A stretch of 64,000 nucleotides of DNA from FEN-1297 sp963843605 (GCA_963843605.1 CAWJLA010000005.1:372001-436000), one strand, 5' to 3'; positions 26,750 to 36,034 are shown, numbered from the stretch's first letter. The notes: generated by a model not told the origin, from the sequence alone. Numbers and translations are program-made.

Positions 26750-27640
26750 TCAAATCTTATTTTCTTCCTTTCTGAAAATCAAACAATACTGGTGATGCCT
26801 GTTTGCCACCCACGCATTATTAACTCCCAATGCAACAAGAGGCTTATCATCCTGCAGCCAGATTCTTTCGTCTTTCAAAATCCAGCTTTTATTATTTCTT
26901 TTAGTCAGGGATATCGCAGTATCATAGGCCAGCGGAAAGAGTCTGCCTTTATTATACACATTATTTGTTATAACGGTAAGATACCCGTTAGGCTTTGTAA
27001 GATCAAAAACATTATCGAAAATCCTGGCCTGTTTTTCGATAAATTCATCGTAGTCGGTAACGTTTCCGAGATCGCTTTTATTTTCAGAATATTTTGTCGA
27101 CAGCCCTTTCTCGGTTCTGATCTTTTGTCTTAATGAATTTCTTTCAAGCTGGTTCCAATAAGGCGGAGAGGTAATGGTAAAGTCGAATTTTAAATCTCTC
27201 AGATAAGTACCGCCAATTAATTCGATTAAGTTATCAGACGAGCCTTTTAACGCTAGTATCTCATCCTGAAATTCTTTTTTATCTATTCTGTTTTTTGCAA
27301 CCTTAAAAAATTTAGGCGATAGCTCAATCCCTACGGCATTGCGTTTGAGATTACCTGCGGCTATCATGGCACTGCCCGTTCCCATAAAAGGGTCCAGGAC
27401 CCATTCGCCTTCCTTTGTGAAAAAAGAAATGAATTCTTCCACCAGAGTTTCGGGAAACTTTGCGGGATGAAGCAGTTCATCATTCTTTCTGCGGGGCGGT
27501 CTGTGAATAAACCATGACTTGGAAAATTTAATCCATTCTTTGCCGGTAAGATTATTTATTTTGTTTTTGGGATTGTATTTGCCGCGTTCTCCCAGGTCGA
27601 TTATCGATTCTCCGGGTTGATTAGCATTTTTTTTTGCCAT
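26750..27640 (-). CDS. Orphan DNA methyltransferase (SPPY, amino-MTase)
   Basis: An S-adenosylmethionine-dependent enzyme that methylates adenine N6 or cytosine N4. The AdoMet site appears first: HPAKFPETLVEEFI (motif X-like) then VLDPFMGTGSAMIAA (motif I, about residues 83-97) and AVGIELSPKFF. The catalytic motif SPPYW (motif IV, TITSPPYWNQLE) comes about 70 residues later. In the common beta class SPPY comes first, so the order is that of gamma enzymes or a circular permutation. No restriction nuclease gene adjoins it; xseA is 34 bp downstream, so it sits inside a housekeeping-type gene run. Target sequence is unknown. Confidence 0.85.
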   Translation of the reverse strand: MAKKNANQPGESIIDLGERGKYNPKNKINNLTGKEWIKFSKSWFIHRPPRRKNDELLHPAKFPETLVEEFISFFTKEGEWVLDPFMGTGSAMIAAGNLKRNAVGIELSPKFFKVAKNRIDKKEFQDEILALKGSSDNLIELIGGTYLRDLKFDFTITSPPYWNQLERNSLRQKIRTEKGLSTKYSENKSDLGNVTDYDEFIEKQARIFDNVFDLTKPNGYLTVITNNVYNKGRLFPLAYDTAISLTKRNNKSWILKDERIWLQDDKPLVALGVNNAWVANRHHQYCLIFRKEENKI

Positions 27641-27648
27641 AAATCAGA

Positions 27649-28485
27649 TTAAAAATAAATTGAGAAAAAACTTGAGTATAAACCTAAAGATATCTCGCTG
27701 AATCCGTTTTTGGAATTGCCGGGTTTAAAATTATACCGGTATCTTGTGTAAACCGTGAAAGTATTCAATATCTTTATCCAGCCGATGGAAGCTTCGGCAC
27801 TAATGCCGTTAAAACCCTTGAAATCGGTAAACCAATCGACGCCAGGAGATAAATATTCCACAAAAGGAATTTCCATAACTTGTTTATATCCTAGTCTGAA
27901 AAAATTTTTTCTATGAGCTTTAAATACATGCGAGTATTCGGCTGAAAAATACCCGACCGGGTATGAATAATTACTGGATCTGAAAGATATAATGGGTATT
28001 TCTTTAGTTAAACTGAAATAACTACCGTCAGGATCGGTTACAAAAGTAGGAGACGGAATTAGAAACACCGTTCCGCCGAAAAGACAGAGAAGCAGGAAGT
28101 TGGATTCGCTCTGCATTTTTATCTGACCCGGCCAGTCCACATCGTAGTCTTCGCTTTTATATGTTTTTCCGGTTGAATCCTGGACTTCAATTACAAACGG
28201 TATTGTTTTCTTTTCGAATGATAGTTTGGTTAAATCAATTTTGATGCTGTGATTTTCCTGAAGGGAATCGGAAACCACATAATTATATTTATTATCGAGT
28301 ATCAATTTCGATTTTGCCGGAGCGCTTGTAAAAAACGTCAGTAAGAATGAATGCGGTAATTCTGGCGAGATATACGAATCGATAACCGTCACTTCGACGG
28401 AATCCTGGTTTTGTCCGTCGTCCTGCGGAAAGGCAATTACGGAAAAGACCAAAACTATACTCAATAAAAAAATAATCTTTTGCAT
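27649..28485 (-). CDS. Exported protein, probable outer-membrane barrel
   Basis: Unrecognised family, 278 residues. Signal peptide MQKIIFLLSIVLVFSVIAFPQ. The first half, to about residue 125, looks like a beta-sandwich (SFLLTFFTSAPAKSKLILDN, IPFVIEVQDSTGK). The second half has alternating strands, ending SLGLYSSFFSIYF with a terminal Phe, which suggests a membrane barrel. It stops 8 bp before the methyltransferase start and is the first gene of that run. A terminator separates it from the upstream PLP enzyme. Confidence 0.6.
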   Translation of the reverse strand: MQKIIFLLSIVLVFSVIAFPQDDGQNQDSVEVTVIDSYISPELPHSFLLTFFTSAPAKSKLILDNKYNYVVSDSLQENHSIKIDLTKLSFEKKTIPFVIEVQDSTGKTYKSEDYDVDWPGQIKMQSESNFLLLCLFGGTVFLIPSPTFVTDPDGSYFSLTKEIPIISFRSSNYSYPVGYFSAEYSHVFKAHRKNFFRLGYKQVMEIPFVEYLSPGVDWFTDFKGFNGISAEASIGWIKILNTFTVYTRYRYNFKPGNSKNGFSEISLGLYSSFFSIYF

Positions 28486-28529
28486 AAAATCCTTCGGGAT
28501 GTTAAACGAAGAAAAATTGATTTATAAAA

Positions 28530-28566
28530 ATGGTCACCCAAATTTAAACTAATTTTGAGTGACCAT
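28530..28566 (-). terminator. Rho-independent terminator after the PLP enzyme gene
   Basis: Arms 28530-28542 and 28554-28566 pair over 13 bp with one mismatch, around an 11-nt loop. On the minus strand the stem ends GGGTGACCAT and runs into TTTTTATAAAT. It lies 39 bp past the stop of the gene at 28605. Confidence 0.85.
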
Positions 28567-28604
28567 GAAAAGAATTTGCAACATTTCGAAAATTTAAAGA
28601 TAAT

Positions 28605-29933
28605 TTAAACAATCTTTAAACATTGATCCAAATCCTTTAATATATCATCTATGTTTTCCAGGCCGCATGCAATTCTGACACCTCCGGGATCAATACCTGA
28701 ATCCAGCAGCTTTTCTACGGGAACCATCGAATGAGTCATAGAGGCAGGATGTTCGATAAGAGTACGCGTATGCCCGAGGCTTACCGCAAGCGTCATGGTA
28801 TAAGCATTTTTAGCTGCGTAGTTCATGAATTTTATCCCGTTGTCTTTGCTTTCGGCGGGGCTTTCTCCGTTAAGTACAAAATAAATCAAGCTACCCGGTG
28901 CAAAATTTCCGTTGAAATCAATCATTTGTTTTTTAGCAAGCTCGTAATATTTGTAATTCTTCAGACCGGGATAATTTACAAATTTAATTTTCGGGTGACT
29001 TTCCAGATATTCGGCTACTTTCTGCGCGGATCTTATCTGTTGTTTAATCCTTAGATTCAATGTCGGTAAGCCGTAAGTTGTCACCGTCCAGGCGCTCCTA
29101 TTATTAAGTACGGCGCCGAAGTCTTTTCGGTAAAGCAGCAACATATCCCTGTATTTTTTTTCGCCCACAACTACACCGCCCATATCGGTTCCGAAACCTC
29201 CCAACCCTTTAGTCAGAGAATTTACAGAAAAATGAGAGCCTAATTCTATTGGCCTCTGGCAGAAAGGAGTTGCAAATGTATTATCGACAACAATTTTAAT
29301 CTTTTCCTGTTCTCCCCTCTGCGAATTAACCTCGTCCACTATTTTTCTGACCGCAGGAATGTCAATGATATCCAAGTTAGGATTGGAAGGAGTTTCAAAA
29401 AACACAACTCTTGTTTTATCTGTAATCGACTCTATTAGGTTTTCGAGATTTGTCAAATCAATAAGATTAGCTTTTATATTATATCTCGGATACCAGGAGT
29501 TTATAAGCGAATATGTGCAGCCGTAAAGCGTATGATGCGCTACAATTTCGTCGCCGGTTTTGGTAAGTATGCCGAGAATGCCGGAAATTGCGCCCATCCC
29601 GGTTGCGAACGTGACTGCGGTTTCTCCTTTTTCGACATAAGCAAGATTTTCTTCCAATATATCTTTGTTGGGTTCTCCCAAACGATCATATATATATATC
29701 GGCATTGTATCTTCACCCGTAACCGGTGAATTTGCAAATTCTATAAAACCTTCGGCGCCTCTCTCAACCGAATCCAGCCGATAAATAACCGAAGCAGTAA
29801 TGGGCTGGATTACGTGATGCGAATAATCCCATTTTTTAGTAACATTTTTACCGTAAATGAGATGAGTTTCCATCGAATATTTTGACTCATCTACAGTATC
29901 AACACTCGGGGTGTTTTTAATCTCATTATCCAT
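28605..29933 (-). CDS. Cys/Met-metabolism PLP enzyme (methionine gamma-lyase-like)
   Basis: A pyridoxal-phosphate enzyme of the cystathionine gamma-synthase/methionine gamma-lyase family, 442 residues from ATG 29933. Conserved blocks include TFATGMGAISGILGILTKTG, the PLP-stacking region HTLYGCTYSL, ETPSNPNLDIIDI, VVDNTFATPFCQRPI and the Schiff-base Lys in SVNSLTKGLGGFGTDMGG. The C-terminus has LGHTRTLIEHPASMTHS. An N-terminal extension of about 40 residues precedes the core. An upstream in-frame TTG (29945) is less likely than the ATG. Whether it degrades methionine or makes cystathionine or homocysteine cannot be decided; the gene follows a terminator-bounded single unit. Confidence 0.85.
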   Translation of the reverse strand: MDNEIKNTPSVDTVDESKYSMETHLIYGKNVTKKWDYSHHVIQPITASVIYRLDSVERGAEGFIEFANSPVTGEDTMPIYIYDRLGEPNKDILEENLAYVEKGETAVTFATGMGAISGILGILTKTGDEIVAHHTLYGCTYSLINSWYPRYNIKANLIDLTNLENLIESITDKTRVVFFETPSNPNLDIIDIPAVRKIVDEVNSQRGEQEKIKIVVDNTFATPFCQRPIELGSHFSVNSLTKGLGGFGTDMGGVVVGEKKYRDMLLLYRKDFGAVLNNRSAWTVTTYGLPTLNLRIKQQIRSAQKVAEYLESHPKIKFVNYPGLKNYKYYELAKKQMIDFNGNFAPGSLIYFVLNGESPAESKDNGIKFMNYAAKNAYTMTLAVSLGHTRTLIEHPASMTHSMVPVEKLLDSGIDPGGVRIACGLENIDDILKDLDQCLKIV

Positions 29934-30125
29934 TGTGATCCCCAATGATTTAAATAATTAATGGTCAAATTTAAACAGATTTTTGTTTAATAGATAGGAT
30001 ATTCAAAATGCGGGTAGTAACAGAATTAAGATTCTTAGATTGTTACCTGGTATCCTAAATAACCGGAAGAAATATCGGCGGAGTTAAAACTGTGCCCGAA
30101 TGAAAAAAGTATATGATTATGTTCA

Positions 30126-30779
30126 TTAATATTTAATAATACCGCCAAGATGAAATCCGCTGACGGACAAGCCGTCCTGCGTATCGGCAGTGTGGTAAAA
30201 TACTTCCCCGCCTAGAGTCAGAACAGAAGAAAAATCATACTGGCCTTCCCATCCTAAGAAAGTCCAATTTTTATTACCGGTACCCGGATTAAACCAATAC
30301 CCTGCGCCGCCGTAAGTAGTAAATTTACCCCAGCTTTGCTGCAGCCATAACGGAAGATAAACCTGAGCTTTTCCGTTACCGAGCTGTTTGCTGCTGTTAC
30401 CGGTAGGTATTTCAATTAATGGAAAGACTCCGGCCATAAAGCCGCTGCCGGTGTTTAAGAATCTGTACTTTATTCCCATCTCTGTATCCATATAACCGTA
30501 ATCTACCCGCGATCCCGATTTTACGTAACCCAGCGGCGCAAGAATATGAATCTGCATATTCTGTACGGCTCCGTAATTAATTTCGAAATGCGGTAACGTA
30601 AAATTTTCATCCGAGTGTGAAAATTCCATTACGGAAGAGACATAAAATTCCCAGTGCATAAAATCCACAGGCTGCGGATCATCCGTATCAAAGGGCGGTC
30701 CCGCAAATATTGATTTTGATAATAATAATACAAGAACTAAAGCAGGTATAAAAGTGTTTGATTTGTTTTTCATTTTCAT
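30126..30779 (-). CDS. Exported barrel-like protein (transporter/MetA-type fold)
   Basis: A 217-residue exported protein with signal peptide MKMKNKSNTFIPALVLVLLL, continuing SKSIFAG. The mature part starts PPFDTDDPQPVDFMHWEFYV, a motif shared by a widespread family of outer-membrane barrels often labelled as transporter-like or phenol-degradation MetA-like. Strands with Gly and aromatic residues end in FHLGGIIKY. I chose the ATG at 30779, just past the upstream gene's stop; an ATG at 30800 would overlap that gene by 14 bp. Substrate is unknown. Confidence 0.65.
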   Translation of the reverse strand: MKMKNKSNTFIPALVLVLLLSKSIFAGPPFDTDDPQPVDFMHWEFYVSSVMEFSHSDENFTLPHFEINYGAVQNMQIHILAPLGYVKSGSRVDYGYMDTEMGIKYRFLNTGSGFMAGVFPLIEIPTGNSSKQLGNGKAQVYLPLWLQQSWGKFTTYGGAGYWFNPGTGNKNWTFLGWEGQYDFSSVLTLGGEVFYHTADTQDGLSVSGFHLGGIIKY

Positions 30780-30786
30780 CTTTAAT

Positions 30787-31920
30787 TTATTTAATCGCAT
30801 TCTTTATATCCGAAATCAAATCTTCAATGTCTTCTATGCCGACCGAAAAACGAACAAGACTGTCGGTTATACCGAGTTTGTATCTTTCTTCCTTCGGTAC
30901 GGATGCATGCGTCATGCTGGCCGGGTGACTAACCAGACTTTCTACTCCGCCCAGGCTTTCACCGAGTGTAAAGATCTTTAAATTATTTAACAATTTTCTT
31001 GCAGTCTCCCGGTTACCGAAATCGGCCGAGATCATTCCGCCGAATCCGCGCATTTGTTTTCTTGCAAGCTCATGATGCGGGTGCTGCGGCAATCCGGGGT
31101 AATATATTTTTTCAGCTATGCCGGATTCGGAAAAAAATTGAGCAAGACGGACGGCATTGGAATTATGCCGTTCCATGCGAACAGCTAGTGTTTTTGTGGA
31201 GCGCAGAACCAGCCAGCAATCGAAAGGCGACGGAACGGCTCCCGCAGCGTTCTGAATATAACGCAATCTTTCGTGGATCTTATCGCCGCTTGTTACTATT
31301 ATTCCTCCGATAACATCACTGTGCCCGTTGATGTATTTTGTAGAACTGTGAATTACTATATCGCAGCTCATAGACAGAGGATTTTGAAAATACGGACTCA
31401 TAAAGGTATTATCAACTACGCTTATAAGATTATTTTTGCGGCAAATGTTTGCCGCTTCTTTTAGGTCTGTTAGATAAAGCATCGGGTTTGTAGGGGATTC
31501 CAAATAAACCATTTTTGTATTTCTGCGAATTGCATTTTCGATATTGGTTAAATCACTAGTATCAACCCAGGAGAATTCGAGTCCGTAATCTTTCATTACA
31601 AGTTCAAACAAACGGTAAGTTCCGCCGTACACGTTGTTTGAAACAATAATATGGTCGCCGGCCTTTACCAGACTCATTAATGCATGCGTTGCCGCCAGCC
31701 CCGATGAAAATGCGATTCCGTATTTCCCTTTTTCTAATGCTGCTATATTCGCTTCCAGGCATTCTCTTGTAAGATTTTGTGTACGTCCGTATTCATAACC
31801 CTTGTGTTTGCCCAGTTCTTCCTGCGCATAGGTTGATGTTTGATATATCGGCGTTATAACCGCCCCGGTAACCGGATCCGGCTTCTGGCCGGCATGTATA
31901 GCATCTGTTGAAAAGCCCAT
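30787..31920 (-). CDS. Cystathionine gamma-lyase or gamma-synthase
   Basis: PLP enzyme of the Cys/Met family, 377 residues, close in style to MetB/CGL: MGFSTDAIHAGQKPDPVTGA at the start, YGRTQNLTRECLEANIAALE, ISVVDNTFMSPYFQNPLSM and the Schiff-base Lys in HSSTKYINGHSDVIGG. The end has SLGGVESLVSHPASMTHASV. It lies 115 bp after a cystathionine beta-synthase gene, so gamma-lyase (cystathionine to cysteine, reverse transsulfuration) is the favoured role. The family does not allow lyase and synthase to be separated by eye. Confidence 0.85.
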   Translation of the reverse strand: MGFSTDAIHAGQKPDPVTGAVITPIYQTSTYAQEELGKHKGYEYGRTQNLTRECLEANIAALEKGKYGIAFSSGLAATHALMSLVKAGDHIIVSNNVYGGTYRLFELVMKDYGLEFSWVDTSDLTNIENAIRRNTKMVYLESPTNPMLYLTDLKEAANICRKNNLISVVDNTFMSPYFQNPLSMSCDIVIHSSTKYINGHSDVIGGIIVTSGDKIHERLRYIQNAAGAVPSPFDCWLVLRSTKTLAVRMERHNSNAVRLAQFFSESGIAEKIYYPGLPQHPHHELARKQMRGFGGMISADFGNRETARKLLNNLKIFTLGESLGGVESLVSHPASMTHASVPKEERYKLGITDSLVRFSVGIEDIEDLISDIKNAIK

Positions 31921-32035
31921 TTATTTCCTCTTAAAATTAGATAGATAAAATTCAACGCAGCAGGAATCCGAATTTCATCGAATCAATTATGTTAGGTATT
32001 TCATTCCTCAAAAGCGGATTATAAATCCATAGAAG

Positions 32036-33403
32036 TTATGCAAAATTTGCATGTTCCAGAATATCATATCTGGTTATAATATCTATTATTCTGCCGTATT
32101 CTGTTACCAGCACCGCCGGTGAATCGCTTAAATATTTTTTTACGATATTTAATTCCGTCCTTTCGTCAAGAGTCGGGAAACTCGGCTCCATAATATCCTC
32201 AACATATTTTTCAAGAAGAGCAGGTTTGCCCAGCAGAGAGGACATTAATTTTGCTTCTCGAATACTGCCAACAGAGTGACCGCCGTCGATGACCGGCAGC
32301 TGCGAATATCCTTTTATATTTAAAAGCTCAACCGCATACTTAATTTTGTCCTGCGCTTTTAGCGAAATGATTTCTGCCGTGTTTCCGTTCCTTTTACTTT
32401 TAGAGATGTCATGCAAAGTCTTAATCTCGCTAGGCAATAATCTCTTTTCCTTCAGCCATTCGTCGCTGTGAAATTTTGTCAAATACCTTTCGCCGGTATC
32501 GCAAACAACGAACACAATAACTGCATTTTCGTCAAGATCTTTTGCAATATCCAGAGTGATCCCGAGTATTGTGCCGGTGCTCCCGCCACAAAATATTCCT
32601 TCTTCCCTGGAAAGCATACGGGCAAAATTAAAAGAGTTCTTATCCGAAATATTCAGAATTTTATCAATATACTGAAAGTGCACGTTCTTCGGCAAACAAT
32701 CCTGTCCAATTCCTTCGACTAAATAAGGAGCACCTTCAATTAAATTTCCTCGCTCTTTATACTCTTTAAATATCGAACCGTTTGGATCCGCACCAATTAT
32801 CTGTACATTCTTATTTTGTTCTTTTAAATATCTGCCCACTCCGCTTATTGTTCCGCCTGTTCCTATGCCGGCAATAAAATGAGTAATTTTTCCTTCCGTC
32901 TGCTCCCAAATTTCCGGACCGGTTGTTTTATAATGAATTTCCGGATTAGCAGGATTTGAATATTGATACATGAACACTGAGTTGGGAGTTTCCTTGTTAA
33001 TCTTCTTTGCTACCGTGATATAATAATCCGGATGATCGTGGTTGACGGCATTAGAAACAACTATAACATCACCGCCTAACGCCTTAAGATAATTGATCTT
33101 TTCGGTACTTACCTTATCCGTTACTACAAAGATGGATTTATAACCTTTAACTGCACAAGCTAAAGCTAGACCTATCCCAGTATTACCGCTGGTTGCTTCT
33201 ATAATAGTACCGCCCGGTTTTATATCCCCGCTCTTCTCCGCTTCTTCCAGCATTGCCAATCCGATCCGGTCCTTCACACTGCCGCCGGGATTTGCAGATT
33301 CTAATTTTGCAAAGATTGCAGGTTTTAGTCCCCTGTTTAACTTATTCAGTTTAATTAAAGGAGTATTACCAATCGCTTCAAGAATATTATGCTTATAAAG
33401 CAT
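32036..33403 (-). CDS. Cystathionine beta-synthase with C-terminal CBS domains
   Basis: Makes cystathionine from homocysteine and serine with PLP. The fold-type II core shows GNTPLIKLN, the Schiff-base Lys44 in NPGGSVKDRIG, the phosphate-binding EATSGNTGIGLALA, and GIGTGGTISGVGRYLKE. A tandem CBS-domain pair occupies about residues 335-455 (YAVELLNIKGYSQLPVIDGG; VLVTEYGRIIDIITRYDIL) and is expected to regulate activity. No N-terminal haem domain is present. O-acetylserine sulfhydrylases lack the CBS pair, which supports this call. Length is 455 residues. Confidence 0.9.
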   Translation of the reverse strand: MLYKHNILEAIGNTPLIKLNKLNRGLKPAIFAKLESANPGGSVKDRIGLAMLEEAEKSGDIKPGGTIIEATSGNTGIGLALACAVKGYKSIFVVTDKVSTEKINYLKALGGDVIVVSNAVNHDHPDYYITVAKKINKETPNSVFMYQYSNPANPEIHYKTTGPEIWEQTEGKITHFIAGIGTGGTISGVGRYLKEQNKNVQIIGADPNGSIFKEYKERGNLIEGAPYLVEGIGQDCLPKNVHFQYIDKILNISDKNSFNFARMLSREEGIFCGGSTGTILGITLDIAKDLDENAVIVFVVCDTGERYLTKFHSDEWLKEKRLLPSEIKTLHDISKSKRNGNTAEIISLKAQDKIKYAVELLNIKGYSQLPVIDGGHSVGSIREAKLMSSLLGKPALLEKYVEDIMEPSFPTLDERTELNIVKKYLSDSPAVLVTEYGRIIDIITRYDILEHANFA

Positions 33404-33472
33404 ATGCTTAGTACCTTTCTTGATATTTTATAATACTGCACCAAGTATTATATAATTATTTATTTGTGTTAT

Positions 33473-33499
33473 ATGAATCAAAGATTTAATTTGATTCAT
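33473..33499. promoter_or_regulatory. 10-bp inverted repeat upstream of cystathionine beta-synthase
   Basis: ATGAATCAAA (33473-33482) and TTTGATTCAT (33490-33499) are perfect inverted copies around 7 bp. They lie 70 bp upstream of the cystathionine beta-synthase start and 27 bp past the fmt stop. There is no U-tract on either side, so an operator is as likely as a terminator. Confidence 0.4.
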
Positions 33500-33525
33500 T
33501 TATCCGCTAACACCGAAGTGAAATT

Positions 33526-34428
33526 TTATTGAAAACTAAATCCTCTTAAGAACTCTTCTATTTTCAGACGCTTTTTACCTTCCTGCTGGAGTTCAATAAT
33601 TTCCAATGCCTTGCTCCCGCATCCGGCAACTAATTTTATTTTTGTCTGCTGAAATTCTCCGGGTTTTATATCCGGATTGTCAATTACTTTTGAATCGTAA
33701 ACTTTTATTATTTTATTCTTGAACGTAAAATATGCTCCAGGGTATGGAGCCAACCCTCTAATTAAATTATGTATTTCTTCGGCAGACTTGCTCCATCCTA
33801 TTTCGGCAATCTGTTTTGTTATCTTTGGAGCAGGAGTAGCTAGATTATTATTTTGCTCTAACAATCTGTATTCTCCTGCCCGGATCATGTCAACCGTATC
33901 CGAAACGACGCTTGCTCCGAGATAACTTAACTTGTCGTGCAGAGTTCCAAAATTATCCGTGAGATCAACTGGTATTTTTCTTTGAATATATATATTTCCG
34001 GTATCTACTTTTTCTTCCAGTTTAAAAGTTGTTACTCCTGTTTCCATCTCGCCTTTGATCAAAGCCCATTGAATCGGAGCAGCACCTCTGTATTTCGGGA
34101 GCAGCGAGGCGTGCAGATTGAATGATCCTTCAGACGGGATCATAAATACTTCTTTAGGAAGAATCCTGAAGGCAACCACTACAAAAAGATCTGCATTTAA
34201 ACTTTTTAACCCGGATATAAAACTCTCATCTTTTAGTTTTTCCGGCTGAAATAATCTGATGTTGTTATCAACGGCAAATTGCTTCACCGATGTAAAAGAA
34301 ACTTTTTGACCTCTTCCCCTCTCTTTATCGGGAGCAGTTACAACAGCAGTCAATTCATAATTACTTTCAAACAATTTTCTTAAAGAAGGTATGGCAAAAT
34401 CCGGAGTTCCCATGAAAACAATTTTCAT
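33526..34428 (-). CDS. fmt: Methionyl-tRNA formyltransferase
   Basis: Formylates initiator Met-tRNA using 10-formyltetrahydrofolate. The N-terminus MKIVFMGTPDFAIPSLRKL, the catalytic signature FNLHASLLPKYRGAAPIQWA, and the GVTTFKLEEKVDTGNI block are clear, and the C-terminal tRNA-binding domain contains NLIRGLAPYPGAYF. I placed the start at ATG 34428, giving 300 residues; upstream in-frame codons belong to the def gene. The start overlaps the def stop codon by 1 bp (TAATG), the common def-fmt pairing. Confidence 0.96.
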   Translation of the reverse strand: MKIVFMGTPDFAIPSLRKLFESNYELTAVVTAPDKERGRGQKVSFTSVKQFAVDNNIRLFQPEKLKDESFISGLKSLNADLFVVVAFRILPKEVFMIPSEGSFNLHASLLPKYRGAAPIQWALIKGEMETGVTTFKLEEKVDTGNIYIQRKIPVDLTDNFGTLHDKLSYLGASVVSDTVDMIRAGEYRLLEQNNNLATPAPKITKQIAEIGWSKSAEEIHNLIRGLAPYPGAYFTFKNKIIKVYDSKVIDNPDIKPGEFQQTKIKLVAGCGSKALEIIELQQEGKKRLKIEEFLRGFSFQ

Positions 34429-35000
34429 TAATCTTCCAGCTGCATTTGATAATCTATGTCTTCGGTAACGGGATACTGAAATTCCCATTTTCGTTTCTTT
34501 ATTCTAATTATATCTTTTTTAACCTTCTTCTTCAGGTCGTCGCTTATCAAATCGGTAAATAAGACTCCTTGTAAATGATCATATTCGTGCTGTATCACCC
34601 GGGCCAGAAATTCATCGGCATCGAGGCTGCGTTCCACCAGATCCGTATCCTGATAATTAATTGTAACTGATTTCGGTCTTTCGACTTCGCCCCTAATATC
34701 CGGTATACTTAGGCATCCTTCTTCTACAAAGACAGTTTCCTCGGAGCGGTTAGTTATCGTGGGATTGATAAAAACAAACGGCTTCGAATCTTTATGTTCT
34801 TCCAAACATGAAAGATCGACAACAAATATCGATTTATCCGCACCGACTTGATTAGCCGCCAGACCTATTCCGTTTGCATTGCGCATAGTGTCGAGCATAT
34901 TCTTTATCAGTTCGATTGTTTTAAAATCTACTTCCTTAACTTTAGCGGCTTTTTTCCTTAATATTTTGTCGCCTATTAACGTTATAGGTAATAGCGCCAT
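34428..35000 (-). CDS. def: Peptide deformylase
   Basis: A metalloenzyme (usually Fe2+) that removes the formyl group from new proteins. All three motifs are present: GIGLAANQVG (motif 1), EEGCLSIP (motif 2, Cys ligand), and QHEYDHLQGVLF (motif 3, HExxH). Length is 190 residues. A good ribosome-binding site (TAGGAGTC) precedes ATG 35000. It is coupled to fmt. Confidence 0.97.
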   Translation of the reverse strand: MALLPITLIGDKILRKKAAKVKEVDFKTIELIKNMLDTMRNANGIGLAANQVGADKSIFVVDLSCLEEHKDSKPFVFINPTITNRSEETVFVEEGCLSIPDIRGEVERPKSVTINYQDTDLVERSLDADEFLARVIQHEYDHLQGVLFTDLISDDLKKKVKKDIIRIKKRKWEFQYPVTEDIDYQMQLED

Positions 35001-35133
35001 AATGACTCCTATTTCATTAATTTTTTATACAGTTTAATGGGATATTTCAGCAGTATACTATGAGGCAAAGATAATCAAAAGCAAATGAAGAATAAAGATG
35101 TGTATAGTTTTTGTCACAAAGGATATTGTTATT

Positions 35134-35902
35134 CTAAAGCGGAAATCCGACATTCAACTGAACCACAGCATTAAATCCTCCGGAAGAAATGAAACCGCTC
35201 ATTACTTCATTAGACGATTCCGAAACCGTAAGCTGCGTTCCGTCTCCCGATCTCATCCTGTCTATCTTAAAAGCAGCATAACCTGCAACGCCTTCAAGGC
35301 TAATATAGCGGTCTATTAGTTGTAAAATAAATCCCGTGCCGACGGTATAACCCAGGGTATATTTTTCACTGCTGTATTTCATCAGTTTAGTAATCGGGCC
35401 GGGTGAATTTCTTGTATTCGTAAACGAAGCCGAATTATAAAGAACAGCAGCATCGACAACTTTCCAGCTTAAAATATCCGTTAATGCGGTACCCAGATCC
35501 AAACCTATTCCCCAGTTTCTCATCTCAACTTGATATACCGCGTTGGCACTTCCGTTTGCGGCTTCAATACCGGCAGTATTTTTCTCGGATAAATATTGAT
35601 AAAATCCCTTAGTGGTCAGTATAAAACCTTTTATATTAGCACGAAAAAAATTCAGTCCTATCCTGTATCCTTGTGCCTCACCAAACTTAGACATCGGTGA
35701 AGACAGAGAATCCCTGTTTGCAGCATTAAATGCATCCACATAATAATTTAAACCTTTGGGATCGTATTTTTGATAACTGTATCCGACATAGCCCCCAACA
35801 AAACCTAGGCACCCGAACCCGAAAGATTGAGCTTTTAAAAGCGGGCATCGAAATAAAAAATATCAATAACAGCAAAAACAATATTGATTTAGACAAAAGC
35901 AT
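35134..35902 (-). pseudogene. Exported barrel-like protein, frameshifted near its N-terminus
   Basis: Unrecognised exported protein of about 255 residues if repaired. A signal peptide (MLLSKSILFLLLIFFISMPA) starts at ATG 35902. The rest (AQSFGFGCLGFVGGYVGYSY, then strands to the C-terminal FNAVVQLNVGFPL) lies one frame away. The shift falls at the TTTTAAAA block 35833-35840; removing one base there joins AF-K-AQSFGFG smoothly. The open frame downstream can only start from GTG 35739, without an export signal. It may be an assembly error, a slippage switch, or a real knockout. The gene stands alone, divergent from nothing obvious. Confidence 0.7.
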
Positions 35903-36034
35903 CCAATTTCTGGTTGATTCGTGTTTTAACTTAACAATAATATTAGTAAAAAGAAATTAGGATCTCAGTATAAATTATTGAGCACTTCAACTTTTAAGCC
36001 CTTAATACATTATTATTCTTTAGGTCAGTTATTC

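Noticed and set aside
30787..33403. SAM or other riboswitch ahead of the sulfur amino-acid genes
   Set aside because: Gaps are only about 115-120 bp and show no conserved riboswitch core; only a simple inverted repeat is visible.
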